A stretch of 64,000 nucleotides of DNA, taken from positions 1,250,501-1,314,500 of the forward strand of contig NZ_CP092471.1 in the NCBI RefSeq assembly GCF_026168555.1, given 5' to 3'. The position numbers were made by a program, and so were the translations under genes. The notes under the pieces were generated by a model. The model did no database searches, was not told where the DNA came from, and saw nothing but the letters and a program-made list of their open reading frames with translations. Numbering within the stretch: position 1 is the stretch's first letter; the number at the start of each line of letters is the position of its first letter. The DNA comes from Qipengyuania spongiae. Lineage in GTDB: Bacteria; Pseudomonadota; Alphaproteobacteria; Sphingomonadales; Sphingomonadaceae. Below are positions 1 to 9,576 of the stretch, in pieces.

Positions 1-42
1 ATGGCGTTGAAGAAGCTGCGGAAACTGCGCGAAGCGGCCTGA
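1..42 (+). CDS. C-terminal tail of a gene that begins before the window (unidentified; possibly peptide deformylase)
   Basis: A frame open from the first base encodes a short Lys/Arg/Leu-rich tail and ends at TGA 40-42. The ATG at position 1 falls exactly on the window edge, so it may well be an internal Met. Basic helical tails of this kind occur at the end of alphaproteobacterial peptide deformylases, and def often lies near rmuC. That identification is inference only, because too little of the protein is visible. Confidence 0.35.
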   Translation: MALKKLRKLREAA

Positions 43-109
43 TCCGGAATTGTGGGAATAGTTTGAGCGGCCTCTAGCGTTCCCGCTCCGTTCTGCGTAG
101 TCTTGCGAG

Positions 110-1573
110 ATGGATCCGACGCTTCTCGCTATTCTCGCTCTCGTGCTGGGCCTCGGCTTCGGCTATCTGCTCGGTCATCGCTTCGGATCGGCGCCCGCCA
201 AGGACTGGCAGGCGCGCCATGCGGAGCGCGATGCGGCGGCGCGCGATCTCGACGAGAAGTTCCGCAAGGCGATCGTCGATCTCGAAAACGCCACCGTGCG
301 GGCCGAGCGGGCCGATGCGCTGGATGCCGAACTGCGCGAGACACGGCGGGCGCATGAAGGCGCGATGGACGAACTGCGGCGCGGGAATGCCGCGCTCGGC
401 TCCGAACTGGCGACGCTGAAGGAGAAAACCGCCAATTTCGACGAGCAGAAGCGCCTGCTGGTCGAGGCGCGGGGCGAGCTGCTCAAGGAGTTCCAGAACA
501 CCGGATCGGCCGTCCTGACCCGAGCGCAGGAGGCTTTCCTCGAGCGGGCGAGCGAGCGCTTCGGCCATTCCGAGAAGTCCTCGGAGGAGAAGCTGCGTGC
601 GTTGCTCGACCCTGTCGGCAAGCGGCTGGAAGCTTACGAGAAGCAGGTCGCCGCGCTGGAGGAGAAGCGCACCGACGCCTTCGGCAGGCTCCACCAGCAG
701 ATCACCGAGATGCAGCGCGGTCAGGAAGAGGTCCGGCGCGAGGCGCAAAGGCTCGGCAACAGCCTGACCAACGCACCCAAAGCGCGCGGGCGCTGGGGGG
801 AGCGGGCGCTGCAGAACGTGCTCGAGCAATGCGGGCTGTCCGAACACACCGACTTCATTCTCGAACATTCGATCGACACCGAGGACGGGCGGCTGCGGCC
901 CGACGCCATCGTCAACGTGCCGGGCCAGAAGAAGCTGGTGATCGATGCCAAGGTGTCGCTCAATGCCTATCAGGCGGCTTTCGAGGCGGAGGGCGACGAG
1001 GAACGCGGCCGGCATCTCGACCTCCACGCGAAATCCATGCGCAACCATGTCCAGACGCTGGGGTCCAAGGGCTATCAAAGCCAGTTCGACGATGCGCCCG
1101 ATTATGTCGTGATGTTCGTGCCGGGCGAGCATTTCGTCGCTGCCGCGCTGGAGCACGATCCGGAGTTGTGGGATTTCGCCTTCCGCAACAAGGTCTTGCT
1201 CGCGACGCCAACCAATCTCGTCGCGATCGCGCGGACTGTGGCGCAGGTCTGGCGGCAGGACACGATCGCGCGCGAGGCCGTGGAGATCGGCAAGGCCGGG
1301 GCGGAACTCTACGACCGGCTCGCGGTCGCCGCCGAGCACCTGAAGCGGGTCGGTGGCGGGCTCGAAAGCGCGGTCAAGAACTACAACAAGTTCGTCGGCA
1401 GCTTCGAGCGTAACGTGCTTTCCGCCGGGCGGCGGATGCACGAGAAGGGCATCGAGATCGGCAAGCGCGAGATTGACGAACTGCCTCAGATCGCCGAGTC
1501 GCCAACTTATGGCGCCGAGGACGCGGCGCGGATCGAGGACCGCGAGGAGGACCGTCGCGACACCGCCGAATGA
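110..1573 (+). CDS. rmuC: DNA recombination protein RmuC
   Basis: 487 aa. RmuC family proteins are membrane-anchored relatives of the nuclease fold that limit recombination at inverted repeats; the biochemical activity is not settled. Visible features are an N-terminal membrane segment (about residues 4-22), a long Glu/Arg/Ala-rich coiled coil (about 30-215), and the conserved RmuC core starting around the KARGRWGE motif (about residue 223), followed by a VIDAKVSL segment. Length is normal for the family. The ATG lies just after GCGAG. The gene is convergent with the PilZ gene, with only about 9 nt between the stop codons. Confidence 0.93.
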   Translation: MDPTLLAILALVLGLGFGYLLGHRFGSAPAKDWQARHAERDAAARDLDEKFRKAIVDLENATVRAERADALDAELRETRRAHEGAMDELRRGNAALGSELATLKEKTANFDEQKRLLVEARGELLKEFQNTGSAVLTRAQEAFLERASERFGHSEKSSEEKLRALLDPVGKRLEAYEKQVAALEEKRTDAFGRLHQQITEMQRGQEEVRREAQRLGNSLTNAPKARGRWGERALQNVLEQCGLSEHTDFILEHSIDTEDGRLRPDAIVNVPGQKKLVIDAKVSLNAYQAAFEAEGDEERGRHLDLHAKSMRNHVQTLGSKGYQSQFDDAPDYVVMFVPGEHFVAAALEHDPELWDFAFRNKVLLATPTNLVAIARTVAQVWRQDTIAREAVEIGKAGAELYDRLAVAAEHLKRVGGGLESAVKNYNKFVGSFERNVLSAGRRMHEKGIEIGKREIDELPQIAESPTYGAEDAARIEDREEDRRDTAE

Positions 1574-1582
1574 AGCTCGGCC

Positions 1583-2140
1583 TCAGCGTTCCTTGGCCAG
1601 AAGGCGCAGTTTTTGTCCGGCCATGTCAAGCACTTGCAGTTTGTCGAGATAGCGACCGACGACCCCAGCATCCGAAGCGAGCGCATCGGCAAGCGTGTCG
1701 AGCATGTCGGCGAGCTGGATCAACTCCGCGCTATCGGCCGCCCCCATCTTCCGCGCGGCGAGAAAGGCCGGGCTGGGCTGGGCATCGGGAAACAGATCGC
1801 GCGCCTCGTGGACGATCCGGTCGACTCGCTGCTGTCCCCCGTCGCTTGCGGGCAGCCAGTCGACGGGATCGGTCGGCTGGTCAAAGCTGAGACCAGCGCT
1901 CTTGGCCTGGCGCCATACCACTCGGGCATGCACCGCCAGACTGCCGCGACGCAGGCATACCGGATCGCCGATGTCCGGCAATCCGCCACCCTCAATCAAA
2001 GCTCCGGCGGCAGAGATGTTGCGCAGTCGCACGCTCGCCCGCATCTGCCCGGCGACGATCGAAGCCGCGACGAAAAGATTGGTCCGCGTGTCCTTCCTGC
2101 GGTTGTCGAGCTCGGATGGGCGGGGCGAGAATTCGTACAT
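1583..2140 (-). CDS. PilZ domain protein (probable cyclic-di-GMP receptor)
   Basis: 185 aa. The N-terminal half (about residues 12-100) looks like a PilZ domain. An RxxxR motif (R15-R19) is followed about 25 residues later by NISAAG, matching the N/DxSxxG motif; both c-di-GMP-binding signatures are therefore intact. The C-terminal half is helical and unrecognised. There is no signal peptide, so a cytoplasmic location is expected. The target process cannot be told from sequence. It lies 54 nt downstream of the SpoU methyltransferase gene on the same strand and could be co-transcribed with it. Confidence 0.8.
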   Translation of the reverse strand: MYEFSPRPSELDNRRKDTRTNLFVAASIVAGQMRASVRLRNISAAGALIEGGGLPDIGDPVCLRRGSLAVHARVVWRQAKSAGLSFDQPTDPVDWLPASDGGQQRVDRIVHEARDLFPDAQPSPAFLAARKMGAADSAELIQLADMLDTLADALASDAGVVGRYLDKLQVLDMAGQKLRLLAKER

Positions 2141-2194
2141 GACGACGTCCCTGACACCTATTTCTTGCCATCGCGTTTCCGGCGCATTGCGGAA

Positions 2195-3040
2195 TCAGCC
2201 TACGGTCGATCCCCGTTTGCTTCGGTCGTCCTCGAGGCACGCCAGCACCTCGTAGCCTAGCACCGCTGCCGCGACGGCGGCGTTGAGGCTGTCTGCCCGA
2301 CCGCGCATCGGCATGGTTACCCGCAGGTCGCAGGCGGCTTCGTAGGCTTGGGGCAGACCCTGCGATTCGTTGCCGACCATCACGAAGCAAGGTGCGGCAT
2401 AGGGCGCGGCGCGATAGGGCACTGCCTCGCGCAGCGATGCCGCGACCAGCTGGGGGGATGCGCCGCCACGCGGCTCGCGCAGCCAAGGCTCGAACTCCTC
2501 CCAGCGTGCCTGCGCGACGCCTTGGGTGAAGATCGCCCCCATGCTGGCGCGCACCGCCTCTACGCTGAACGGGTCGGCGCAGTCGTCTATCAGGATCAGA
2601 CCGCCCGCCCCGATCGCATCGCCCGTGCGCAGCATGGTTCCCAGATTGCCCGGATCGCGCAGCGCCTGCGCGACGAGCCAGATATTCGCCGCATCGCGAT
2701 TTAGCGCGGCGAGCGAGGTGTCGAATTCGCGGAAAACGCCCGCTACCGCCTGCGGATTGGACTTGCCGGTGATCTTCGCAAGGATGTCGGGCGTCGTCTC
2801 GATCACCTCGCCCCCCGACGCGATGACGTCCCGCTCGAGTGCGCCCAGCAGCGGATGTGGATCCCGTGCATCGGACAGCACCAGCAATTCAGGAAGGTGC
2901 CCGTTTTCGCGCGCATCGGTGAGTAGGCGCAGCCCCTCGGCAAGGAACCGCCCGGCGGCCTTGCGGTGCTTCTTTTCTCGCAAGGCCCGGAGCGCCTTGA
3001 CGGTCGGGTTGGAAAAACCGGTAATCTGGCGGCGGTTCAT
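2195..3040 (-). CDS. TrmH-family (SPOUT) RNA 2'-O-methyltransferase
   Basis: 281 aa. The protein has an N-terminal substrate-binding domain (about 1-110; KKHRKAAGRFLAEG resembles the SpoU_sub_bind region). A SPOUT catalytic domain follows with its three motifs in order: NLGTMLRTG (about residue 135), FVMVGNESQGLP (about 220) and LNAAVAAAVLGYEV near the C-terminus. These identify an AdoMet-dependent 2'-O-ribose methyltransferase of rRNA or tRNA. The exact target nucleotide cannot be assigned. It starts 25 nt downstream of the HPr gene and is probably the distal gene of that operon. Confidence 0.87.
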   Translation of the reverse strand: MNRRQITGFSNPTVKALRALREKKHRKAAGRFLAEGLRLLTDARENGHLPELLVLSDARDPHPLLGALERDVIASGGEVIETTPDILAKITGKSNPQAVAGVFREFDTSLAALNRDAANIWLVAQALRDPGNLGTMLRTGDAIGAGGLILIDDCADPFSVEAVRASMGAIFTQGVAQARWEEFEPWLREPRGGASPQLVAASLREAVPYRAAPYAAPCFVMVGNESQGLPQAYEAACDLRVTMPMRGRADSLNAAVAAAVLGYEVLACLEDDRSKRGSTVG

Positions 3041-3065
3041 CGGCGGTTCGTCAGGTGGCAGGCGG

Positions 3066-3344
3066 TCAGGGTTCGCCGAACCCGTCCTCGACCATGGCGG
3101 CGAGGTCGGCCATCACCGCTTCGGCATTCTCGCCCGAGACAATCAGTTCGATCTCGTCGCCCTTGGCCGCGCCCAGCATCATCAGGCCGAGGATCGATCC
3201 CCCGGCCGCCTCGGTGCCTTTCCGGCCGACGCGCACGCTGGTCGCGCCGTCGAGTTCGGCCACCGCCGCCACGAACTTGGCGCTGGCGCGGGCATGAAGG
3301 CCGCGCTGATTGACTATGGTGAGGCGGCGGCGCAGCTCGCTCAA
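3066..3344 (-). CDS. ptsH: HPr family phosphocarrier protein
   Basis: 92 aa, normal for HPr. The active-site motif RGLHARAS places the phosphorylatable histidine at His17. A GGSILGLMML segment carries the regulatory serine (Ser50), the site used by HPr kinase. The start codon overlaps the stop codon of the EIIA-Man gene by 4 nt. With HprK, EIIA and RapZ genes beside it and no EIIB or EIIC genes, this HPr is expected to serve a regulatory phosphorelay rather than sugar uptake. Enzyme I is not in the window. Confidence 0.95.
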   Translation of the reverse strand: MSELRRRLTIVNQRGLHARASAKFVAAVAELDGATSVRVGRKGTEAAGGSILGLMMLGAAKGDEIELIVSGENAEAVMADLAAMVEDGFGEP

Positions 3345-3778
3345 GGCGCAGCTTTCGCCGTGCGTCGAGGCGGCGCCTCGTGATGGCCGAGGAATTCGCT
3401 GGCGACGGTGATGTAGTTTCGACCTGCTTCCTGCGCGGCGTAGACGGCGTCGACCACGCCCATCGACTTGCGCGCGCCGGCAAGGCGGATCAGCATCGGG
3501 AGGTTGATCCCGGCGATCACCTCGACCCGGCCGGCATCGAGCAGCGAGATCGCGAGGTTCGAGGGGGTTCCTCCAAACAGGTCGGTAAGGATGATCGCGC
3601 CTTCGCCGCTGTCGACTGCGGCGATGCCGTCGGCGATTTCCTGGCGGCGCTGCTCCATGTCGTCGCTCGGCCCGATGCAGACCGTCGCCACCTGCTTCTG
3701 TTCGCCAACCACGTGTTCCATCGCATCGATGAAGTGTTCGGCAAGATTGCCATGTGTTACGATGATCATGCCGATCAT
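3341..3778 (-). CDS. PTS EIIA component, mannose/fructose (Man) family
   Basis: 145 aa from the ATG at 3778. An upstream in-frame ATG at 3829 would add 17 residues that do not belong to the family fold, so the internal start is preferred. The sequence begins MIGMIIVTHGNLAEHF; His9 is the expected phospho-acceptor. The fold matches EIIA-Man, with a TDLFGGTPSNLA segment typical of the family. No EIIB, EIIC or EIID partners are present, as in other alphaproteobacterial regulatory PTS loci. It is co-transcribed with ptsH (4-nt overlap) and probably with rapZ and hprK upstream. Confidence 0.92.
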   Translation of the reverse strand: MIGMIIVTHGNLAEHFIDAMEHVVGEQKQVATVCIGPSDDMEQRRQEIADGIAAVDSGEGAIILTDLFGGTPSNLAISLLDAGRVEVIAGINLPMLIRLAGARKSMGVVDAVYAAQEAGRNYITVASEFLGHHEAPPRRTAKAAP

Positions 3779-3850
3779 GCGAGCGACCCCGGAAAGGTAA
3801 GGTTTACGAGCATGGAAGGTGTGGGCCATTGCGCGCGGGCGTGAGGCAAG

Positions 3851-4789
3851 TCAACCGGCCACCGTCAGGCCGACGGGGGCCTGTCCCTCTATGGCGTCGG
3901 TCGCCCGCGCGTCGAGGTCGCGGTGGATCACGGTGGGCGATCGGCCAGCCGCCCGCAGGACCTGCGTCATTTGTTCTGCTGTGAAGACGGAACGGTGGCG
4001 TCCGCCAGTGCAACCGAATGCGATGGTGAGATACGCACGGTCCTGCGCCGCATAGCGCGGCAGCAATTCGAGCACGCAATCGCGGATCGCTGCGAAAGCC
4101 GGCGCGAAGGCGGGATCGGCGGCGATGTGGTCCGCCACGGCGGGATCGCGTCCGGTCTGCGGCCGAAGCGCCGGATACCAGTGCGGATTGTCGAGGAAGC
4201 GCATGTCGAAAAGCAGATCGGCGAGCGGCGGCATTCCGCGCGCGAAGCCGAAGCTGGTGACCGTGACAGTGAGTTCCATCGGCGTTTCGGCCGCGAAGCG
4301 TTCGCGCACCGCCTGCTGAAGTTCGTGGGCGCTGAAGGTGGTGGTGTCGATGACCAGTTCGGCGACCTTGCGCAGGGGCTCGAGCAGCTCGCGCTCGGCC
4401 TTGATCCCCTCGATCACGGGGCGGCCCCGGGCCATCGGATGGCGGCGGCGGGTTTCGTTGTAGCGGCGCTGGATTTCCTCGCTCGCGCAGTCGAGAAACA
4501 GCGTGCCGACCGAGAGATAATCGCGCGCTGACAGCTCAGCGAACTCCCTTACGATTTCGGCTGGCATGAAGCCCCTGGTGCGCGAATCTACCCCGATGGC
4601 GAGCGGCACGTCCCCGCTGTCGCCGCGGCGCACCAGGCTCGGCAGCAGACGCATCGGGAAATTGTCGATCGCTTCCCAGCCCAGATCCTCGAGCACCTCG
4701 ATCGCGGTCGACTTGCCGGCGCCGGACATTCCCGTGACCAGCAACAGGCGCTGCTGCTTGGAAGAGGCATGGGGCGGCTGCGCGTTCAT
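3851..4789 (-). CDS. rapZ: RapZ/YvcJ family nucleotide-binding protein
   Basis: 312 aa from the ATG at 4789. The open frame continues upstream to 5137, but that extension overlaps hprK and is not family-like. A Walker A motif GMSGAGKST spans about residues 20-28, a Walker B-like region follows, and the conserved C-terminal block GCTGGRHRSV is present. RapZ proteins bind ATP/GTP; the E. coli member is an RNase E adaptor for GlmZ, while alphaproteobacterial members are functionally less clear. The genomic link to hprK and the PTS genes is the classical context for this family. Confidence 0.93.
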   Translation of the reverse strand: MNAQPPHASSKQQRLLLVTGMSGAGKSTAIEVLEDLGWEAIDNFPMRLLPSLVRRGDSGDVPLAIGVDSRTRGFMPAEIVREFAELSARDYLSVGTLFLDCASEEIQRRYNETRRRHPMARGRPVIEGIKAERELLEPLRKVAELVIDTTTFSAHELQQAVRERFAAETPMELTVTVTSFGFARGMPPLADLLFDMRFLDNPHWYPALRPQTGRDPAVADHIAADPAFAPAFAAIRDCVLELLPRYAAQDRAYLTIAFGCTGGRHRSVFTAEQMTQVLRAAGRSPTVIHRDLDARATDAIEGQAPVGLTVAG

Positions 4790-4853
4790 CGGCGCGCATC
4801 GTGCCACAGGCGGTGACGAATGTGAAACGCGCAATAGCTGCGGTTGCCCGGGC

Positions 4854-5285
4854 TTAGTCGATACCGAAGGCGCGCAGGGCGGCCTCCGCCCGCAAGGCCT
4901 GAACCGCATCTCCGGCGCGAAAAGGCAGTATGGGTAGCGGACATCCTCCGTGGAGACGAATGCCAGGCTCCGGGGACCGCGGCGCGTCGGGATCGAGGGA
5001 AAGAACCAGCGCGATCGGGGCCGATGTGGTGGGCACTTCGATCGGGCCCACACCGCGTATCTCGATAAGGCCTGCGATGTTGGGCGGGGGCATTGCGAGG
5101 CAGCGGCCGTCGCGGAGCTCGAAAGCGATTCCGTCATCGCCGACCAGCACCGCGCCCCGGTCGATCAGCGCCAATGCGAGCGAGGACTTGCCGCTGCCCG
5201 GCGTCCCCTCGATCAGCAGCCCGCGCCCGCCGATCGCGACGCAGGTGACGTTGAGGAGGACGCCGGTCGGGCCCATGCCGTTCAA
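4854..5285 (-). CDS. hprK: HPr kinase/phosphorylase, short form lacking the N-terminal domain
   Basis: 143 aa, about half the length of Gram-positive HprK; only the C-terminal kinase domain is present. The Walker A motif GTPGSGKSS is at about residues 28-36 and a GAVLVGDDGI segment follows. A conserved IEIRGVG segment corresponds to the HprK signature region. It is expected to phosphorylate the regulatory serine of HPr. The start overlaps the chvG stop codon by 4 nt, so sensor kinase and HPr kinase are translationally linked. Short HprK forms are the norm in Alphaproteobacteria. Confidence 0.92.
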   Translation of the reverse strand: MNGMGPTGVLLNVTCVAIGGRGLLIEGTPGSGKSSLALALIDRGAVLVGDDGIAFELRDGRCLAMPPPNIAGLIEIRGVGPIEVPTTSAPIALVLSLDPDAPRSPEPGIRLHGGCPLPILPFRAGDAVQALRAEAALRAFGID

Positions 5286-6898
5286 GCGGAGCGGCGCGGC
5301 TGCATCGGCAGGCCGAGCACCATGCGGGCGCCGGGTTCGCCGTCTTGCCGCGCTTCGGCGATCAGAGTCCCATCATGCGCCTCTGCAATTGCGCGCGCGA
5401 TGGCAAGGCCGAGTCCCGAATGATTGCCGAAATCCTCGCTTTCGGGCCGGACCGAGTGAAAGCGCTGGAAAACCTGCTCGCGGCTTGCCTCGGGTATGCC
5501 CGGACCTTCGTCGGTGACGCTGAGCGTGATCCATCCGTCGCGCTGCATGAGGTCGAGTGCAATCGTGCCGTGTGCAGGAGAGAAGGAGACCGCATTGTCG
5601 AGCAGGTTCTCGACCACCCTTTCCAGTCGGGTGGGTTCACCCAGGACGGGGGCGGTTTCTTGTGCGGGTCGGAAGAGGATCTCGCGGCCCTCGTTCTCCT
5701 GCCGATCCTCGCGGCTGCCGATGATGTTCTCGACCAGCGGGACGAGGTCGACCGGCTCGAACACGGCGCGCGACAATTCGGCATCGACCCGGCTGGCCTC
5801 GGAGATTTCAGTCACGAGCCGGTCGATCCGGCGCACGTCGTGCGTTGCAATCTCGAGCAATTGCGCGCGCAGGGTCGGGTCCTCGACCTTGCCCAGCGAT
5901 TCGGTGGCGGACCGCAGCGAGGCGAGCGGGTTCTTGATCTCGTGCGCGACATCGGCGGCGAAATGCTCGACCGCATCGATACGTTGGCGGAGCGCGGCGG
6001 ACATGTCGGACGTGGCGCGGGCGAGCATCCCGATCTCGTCCCGCCGGTCGGGCAGCCGTGGCACCTCTACCTGACGATCGCGCCCCTGCCGCACCCGGAC
6101 GGCGGCCTGCACCAGTTCGCGCAAGGGGCGCACGATCGTCCGTGCGAGAAACAGCGAGAGGAGAGTCGAGATCAGCAGGGCGACCAGCACCCCTGCGGCG
6201 ACTGTCGTGCGCGCGGTTCGTACGCTTTCGGTAATATCGATCGGATTGCGGGTGATGAGCAGTGATTCTCCGTCCAGCCCGACGGGAGCGGCAGCGTTGA
6301 TCACATGGGTCCCGTCGGCTGCGTCGCGCAGTACGATTTGCGTGAGGCTTTCCTCGCGCGCGCGAACCAGTTCGGGCCAGGCCGCGGCGTTGTCGGTCGC
6401 GGGCTCGGTGTAGTTGGGGAGCGGGGGGGCGCCGACCACCCGGTCGAACCAGCGGTCGAGGGTGAGAGCGAAATCCTGTTCCGCGTCCTGGGTCCCGTCG
6501 ATCGAGAAGGTCGGCGGACCGAGCATGAAGCTGTCCGCCTCCAGGTCGCCCGCCGGACTGTAGAGGCGGATGCGAAGCCGCTGTTCCTTGCCGATCTGGA
6601 TCAGCAGGGCCTGCTGGCGCTCGTTGGTCGCCCCGGCCAGCGCCTCGGCGGTGATCTGGGCTTCGACCAGAGCGAGCTTGAACCGCTCGTCGAGGAGCTG
6701 TTTGCGGTAGACGTCGAGATAGATAACGCCGCCGCCCAAAAGGACCAGCGGCAGGACGTTGACGAACAGGATGCGACTGGTGAGCGAGAGACGGCGGGAC
6801 CAGCGCATCCCCTCGATCCGGGGATCGCCGCGCAGCGCATTTTTGCGGTCGCCTCCAGCCTGTTCGCGTCTGTTGTCCGGCGGTGGCGGGTCAGCCAT
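5282..6898 (-). CDS. chvG: ChvG/ExoS-type sensor histidine kinase
   Basis: 538 aa. Membrane segments lie at about residues 45-67 and 230-252 and flank a periplasmic sensor region, followed by HAMP, HisKA with the phospho-histidine in [12 protein letters not shown] (about residue 319), and an HATPase domain with NAVSFSP and DEGPGIP motifs. This is the architecture of ChvG/ExoS, which responds to acid or envelope stress in Rhizobiales. It lies downstream of chvI with an 8-nt overlap and upstream of hprK with a 4-nt overlap. The signal sensed in sphingomonads is not known from sequence. Confidence 0.93.
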   Translation of the reverse strand: MADPPPPDNRREQAGGDRKNALRGDPRIEGMRWSRRLSLTSRILFVNVLPLVLLGGGVIYLDVYRKQLLDERFKLALVEAQITAEALAGATNERQQALLIQIGKEQRLRIRLYSPAGDLEADSFMLGPPTFSIDGTQDAEQDFALTLDRWFDRVVGAPPLPNYTEPATDNAAAWPELVRAREESLTQIVLRDAADGTHVINAAAPVGLDGESLLITRNPIDITESVRTARTTVAAGVLVALLISTLLSLFLARTIVRPLRELVQAAVRVRQGRDRQVEVPRLPDRRDEIGMLARATSDMSAALRQRIDAVEHFAADVAHEIKNPLASLRSATESLGKVEDPTLRAQLLEIATHDVRRIDRLVTEISEASRVDAELSRAVFEPVDLVPLVENIIGSREDRQENEGREILFRPAQETAPVLGEPTRLERVVENLLDNAVSFSPAHGTIALDLMQRDGWITLSVTDEGPGIPEASREQVFQRFHSVRPESEDFGNHSGLGLAIARAIAEAHDGTLIAEARQDGEPGARMVLGLPMQPRRSA

Positions 6899-7649
6899 CG
6901 GTGAAGCTGTAGCCTGCCCCGTAGAGTGTATCGATGGCGGCGAATTGCGGATCGACCTTGCGGAACTTGCCGCGCATCCGCTTGATGTGGCTGTCTACCG
7001 TGCGATCGTCGACGAACACGTCGTCGGGATAGGCCGCGTCCATCAGCTGATTGCGGTTCTTGATGACGCCCGGACGGGAGGCGAGCGCTTCGAGGATCAG
7101 GAATTCGGTGACGGTCAGAGTGACCGGCCTGTCGTTCCACAGCACCTGGTGGCGCGCCGGGTCCATCCGCAGCCGCCCGCGTTCGAGCACCGGCTGCGGT
7201 GCTTCCTGTCCAGCGGCACCGTCGGCGGCGCTTGCCGGAAGCTTGCCGCCGCGCCGTAGGATAGCGCGGATGCGGGCGAGCAGCAGGCGGAGGCTGAAGG
7301 GTTTGGCGATGTAGTCGTCTGCGCCCAGTTCCAGCCCGGCTTCCTCATCCTGCTCGTCGTCCTTGCTGGTCAGGAAAATGACCGGGAGTTCGGAGCGTTC
7401 GCGCAGGCGGCGCAGCAGCTCCATCCCGTCCATCCGCGGCATCTTGATATCGAACACGGCGAGGTCGGGGGGATTTTCGAGCAAGGCCCGCAGCGCTGTC
7501 TCACCGTCCGAATAGACTCGAATGGCGAAGCCTTCGGACTGGAGGGCAATCGAGACCGTGGTAAGGATGTTGCGATCGTCGTCGACCAGAGCGATCACTG
7601 CCTGGCCCGTATCCGCGTCGTTCGACTGGACGATATCCTCGTTTTCCAT
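6891..7649 (-). CDS. chvI: ChvI-type OmpR-family response regulator
   Basis: 252 aa. The receiver domain (about 18-135) has an acidic DDD pocket and phospho-acceptor Asp67 in [12 protein letters not shown]. The C-terminal winged-helix domain (about 155-250) ends in a typical [10 protein letters not shown]. It is the cognate partner of the overlapping downstream kinase gene. It is transcribed divergently from pckA; ChvI is known to control pckA in rhizobia, so direct control across the shared intergenic region is a reasonable inference. Confidence 0.94.
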   Translation of the reverse strand: MENEDIVQSNDADTGQAVIALVDDDRNILTTVSIALQSEGFAIRVYSDGETALRALLENPPDLAVFDIKMPRMDGMELLRRLRERSELPVIFLTSKDDEQDEEAGLELGADDYIAKPFSLRLLLARIRAILRRGGKLPASAADGAAGQEAPQPVLERGRLRMDPARHQVLWNDRPVTLTVTEFLILEALASRPGVIKNRNQLMDAAYPDDVFVDDRTVDSHIKRMRGKFRKVDPQFAAIDTLYGAGYSFTDG

Positions 7650-7842
7650 CGCCCGACCGCCTAGTCCTTTTGTCGCACGACCGCAACGCGCGAACGGCCC
7701 TGCACGGGACGGTTTAACTTCGGTAAATTGACGCTGTGGCCCCGGCGGCGTATGCGCCGACTCGTATCAGGCGCGAGCGTCCGGAGCCCGGGCGATCGCG
7801 TGCCCGCCATTCGCGCTTCCCCTCGCGCCAGGAGAACATTTC

Positions 7843-9432
7843 TTGACCGTTCCGCTTTCGCATTCGCTCGATCAGCAGGGTATCGCCACCAGTGCCACGA
7901 TCCATCCTAATCTTTCGAGCGAGGAACTGACCGCCGCCGCTCTCGAAAATGGCGAGGGGAAGAAAGCGAAGCACGGCCCGCTAGTGGTCGAGACCGGCCA
8001 GCACACCGGCCGCAGCGCGAAGGACAAGTTCATCGTCCGCAATGCCGAGACCGAGGACACGGTCTGGTGGGACAACAACGCCTCGATGACGCCGGAGCAT
8101 TTCGCCGCCCTGAAAGAAGATTTCATGGCCGCGGTTAAGGACAAGAAGGCGCTTTACGTTGCCGACCTGTTCGGCGGTTCGCAGCCCGAATATCGCGTCA
8201 ACGTGCGGGTCATTAACGAGCTTGCCTGGCACAACCAGTTCATCCGCACCCTGCTCGTGCGCCCGACCGAGGCGGAGCTTGACGGCTTCGTGCCCGAATA
8301 CACAATCATCGACCTGCCGACCTTCCGCGCTGATCCCGAGCGCCACGGCTGCCGCAGCGAGACGGTGATCGCCGTCAATCTGGAAGAGAAGCTGATCCTG
8401 ATCGGCGGCACCCGTTATGCCGGCGAGATGAAGAAGAGCGTCTTCGGCATTCTCAACTATCTCCTGCCGCCCAAGGGCGTGATGCCGATGCACTGCAGCG
8501 CCAATATCGGCCCCGACGGGAAAAGCGCGGTGTTCTTTGGCCTGTCCGGCACCGGCAAGACGACGCTATCCGCCGATGCCAGCCGCACGCTGATCGGCGA
8601 TGACGAGCATGGCTGGTCCGACACCGCTGTCTTCAACTTCGAAGGCGGCTGCTACGCCAAGATGATCCGTCTCGATCCGGATGCGGAGCCCGAAATCTAC
8701 GCGACCACCCGCATGGAAGGCACCGTGCTCGAAAACGTGGTGATGGACGATGACGGCGAGATCGACCTCAACGACAACAGCCTCGCGGAAAACACCCGCG
8801 GCGCTTACCCGTTGTCTTCCATCCCCAACACCAGCGACGACAATCTCGGCCCGCCGCCTTCGAACGTGATCATGCTGACCGCCGATGCCTTCGGCGTCCT
8901 GCCTCCGATCGCGCGGCTGACGCCGGATCAGGCGATGTATCACTTCCTGTCGGGCTATACCGCCAAGGTCGCCGGGACCGAGATCGGCGTGACCGAGCCG
9001 CAGGCGACCTTCAGCACCTGCTTCGGCGCGCCCTTCATGCCGCGCCACCCCAGCGTCTACGGCAATCTGCTCAAGAAGCGCATCGCCGAAGGTGGTGCCC
9101 AGTGCTGGCTTGTCAACACCGGCTGGACCGGCGGCAAGTATGGCGAGGGCAACCGGATGCCGATCAAGGCGACCCGCGCCTTGCTCAACGCCGCGCTCGA
9201 CGGCTCGCTGAACGATGCCGAGTTCCGCAAGGATCCGAATTTCGGGTTCGAGGTTCCCGTAAGCGTTCCGGGTGTCGACGACGGCATCCTCGATCCGCGT
9301 TCGACCTGGAGCGACAAGGAAGAATATGACCGCACTGCGCAGAAGCTCGTGCAACTCTTCGTCGACAATTTCGAACCCTTCGCGGACCATGTCGACCAAG
9401 GCGTGCGCGATGCAGCCCCTGCCGCCGCCTGA
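7843..9432 (+). CDS. pckA: Phosphoenolpyruvate carboxykinase (ATP)
   Basis: 529 aa, normal length. It catalyses oxaloacetate + ATP to PEP + CO2 + ADP, the committed step of gluconeogenesis. Diagnostic motifs are MHCSANIG, the P-loop [13 protein letters not shown], and the [10 protein letters not shown] block. The chosen start is TTG at 7843, preceded at 8-9 nt by AGGAG (7830-7834); no in-frame ATG lies near the conserved N-terminus. It is divergent from chvI. A GC-rich hairpin follows the stop codon. Confidence 0.96.
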   Translation: MTVPLSHSLDQQGIATSATIHPNLSSEELTAAALENGEGKKAKHGPLVVETGQHTGRSAKDKFIVRNAETEDTVWWDNNASMTPEHFAALKEDFMAAVKDKKALYVADLFGGSQPEYRVNVRVINELAWHNQFIRTLLVRPTEAELDGFVPEYTIIDLPTFRADPERHGCRSETVIAVNLEEKLILIGGTRYAGEMKKSVFGILNYLLPPKGVMPMHCSANIGPDGKSAVFFGLSGTGKTTLSADASRTLIGDDEHGWSDTAVFNFEGGCYAKMIRLDPDAEPEIYATTRMEGTVLENVVMDDDGEIDLNDNSLAENTRGAYPLSSIPNTSDDNLGPPPSNVIMLTADAFGVLPPIARLTPDQAMYHFLSGYTAKVAGTEIGVTEPQATFSTCFGAPFMPRHPSVYGNLLKKRIAEGGAQCWLVNTGWTGGKYGEGNRMPIKATRALLNAALDGSLNDAEFRKDPNFGFEVPVSVPGVDDGILDPRSTWSDKEEYDRTAQKLVQLFVDNFEPFADHVDQGVRDAAPAAA

Positions 9433-9484
9433 TCCGGTTTGCCCGCGCTTGATATCAGGCCGGGCATGAGAGTTGGAGAGGAGA

Positions 9485-9517
9485 GCCCCCGGCCGCGAGG
9501 AATCGCGGACCGGGGGC
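9485..9517 (+). terminator. Hairpin downstream of pckA
   Basis: A GC-rich inverted repeat pairs 9485-9497 with 9504-9517, with a single bulged base at 9509 and a 6-nt loop. It starts about 50 nt after the pckA stop. The following sequence is only modestly T-rich, so termination efficiency is uncertain. Confidence 0.6.
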
Positions 9518-9576
9518 CGTTCGTTGTGCACGCCAATTCAGCCAGCGCTAAGCCCGACGAGCGAAAGGGAGATCGG

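Noticed and set aside
74..1441. A 455-codon minus-strand open frame antisense to rmuC
   Set aside because: Product is low-complexity and unlike any family; RmuC motifs are clear on the plus strand.
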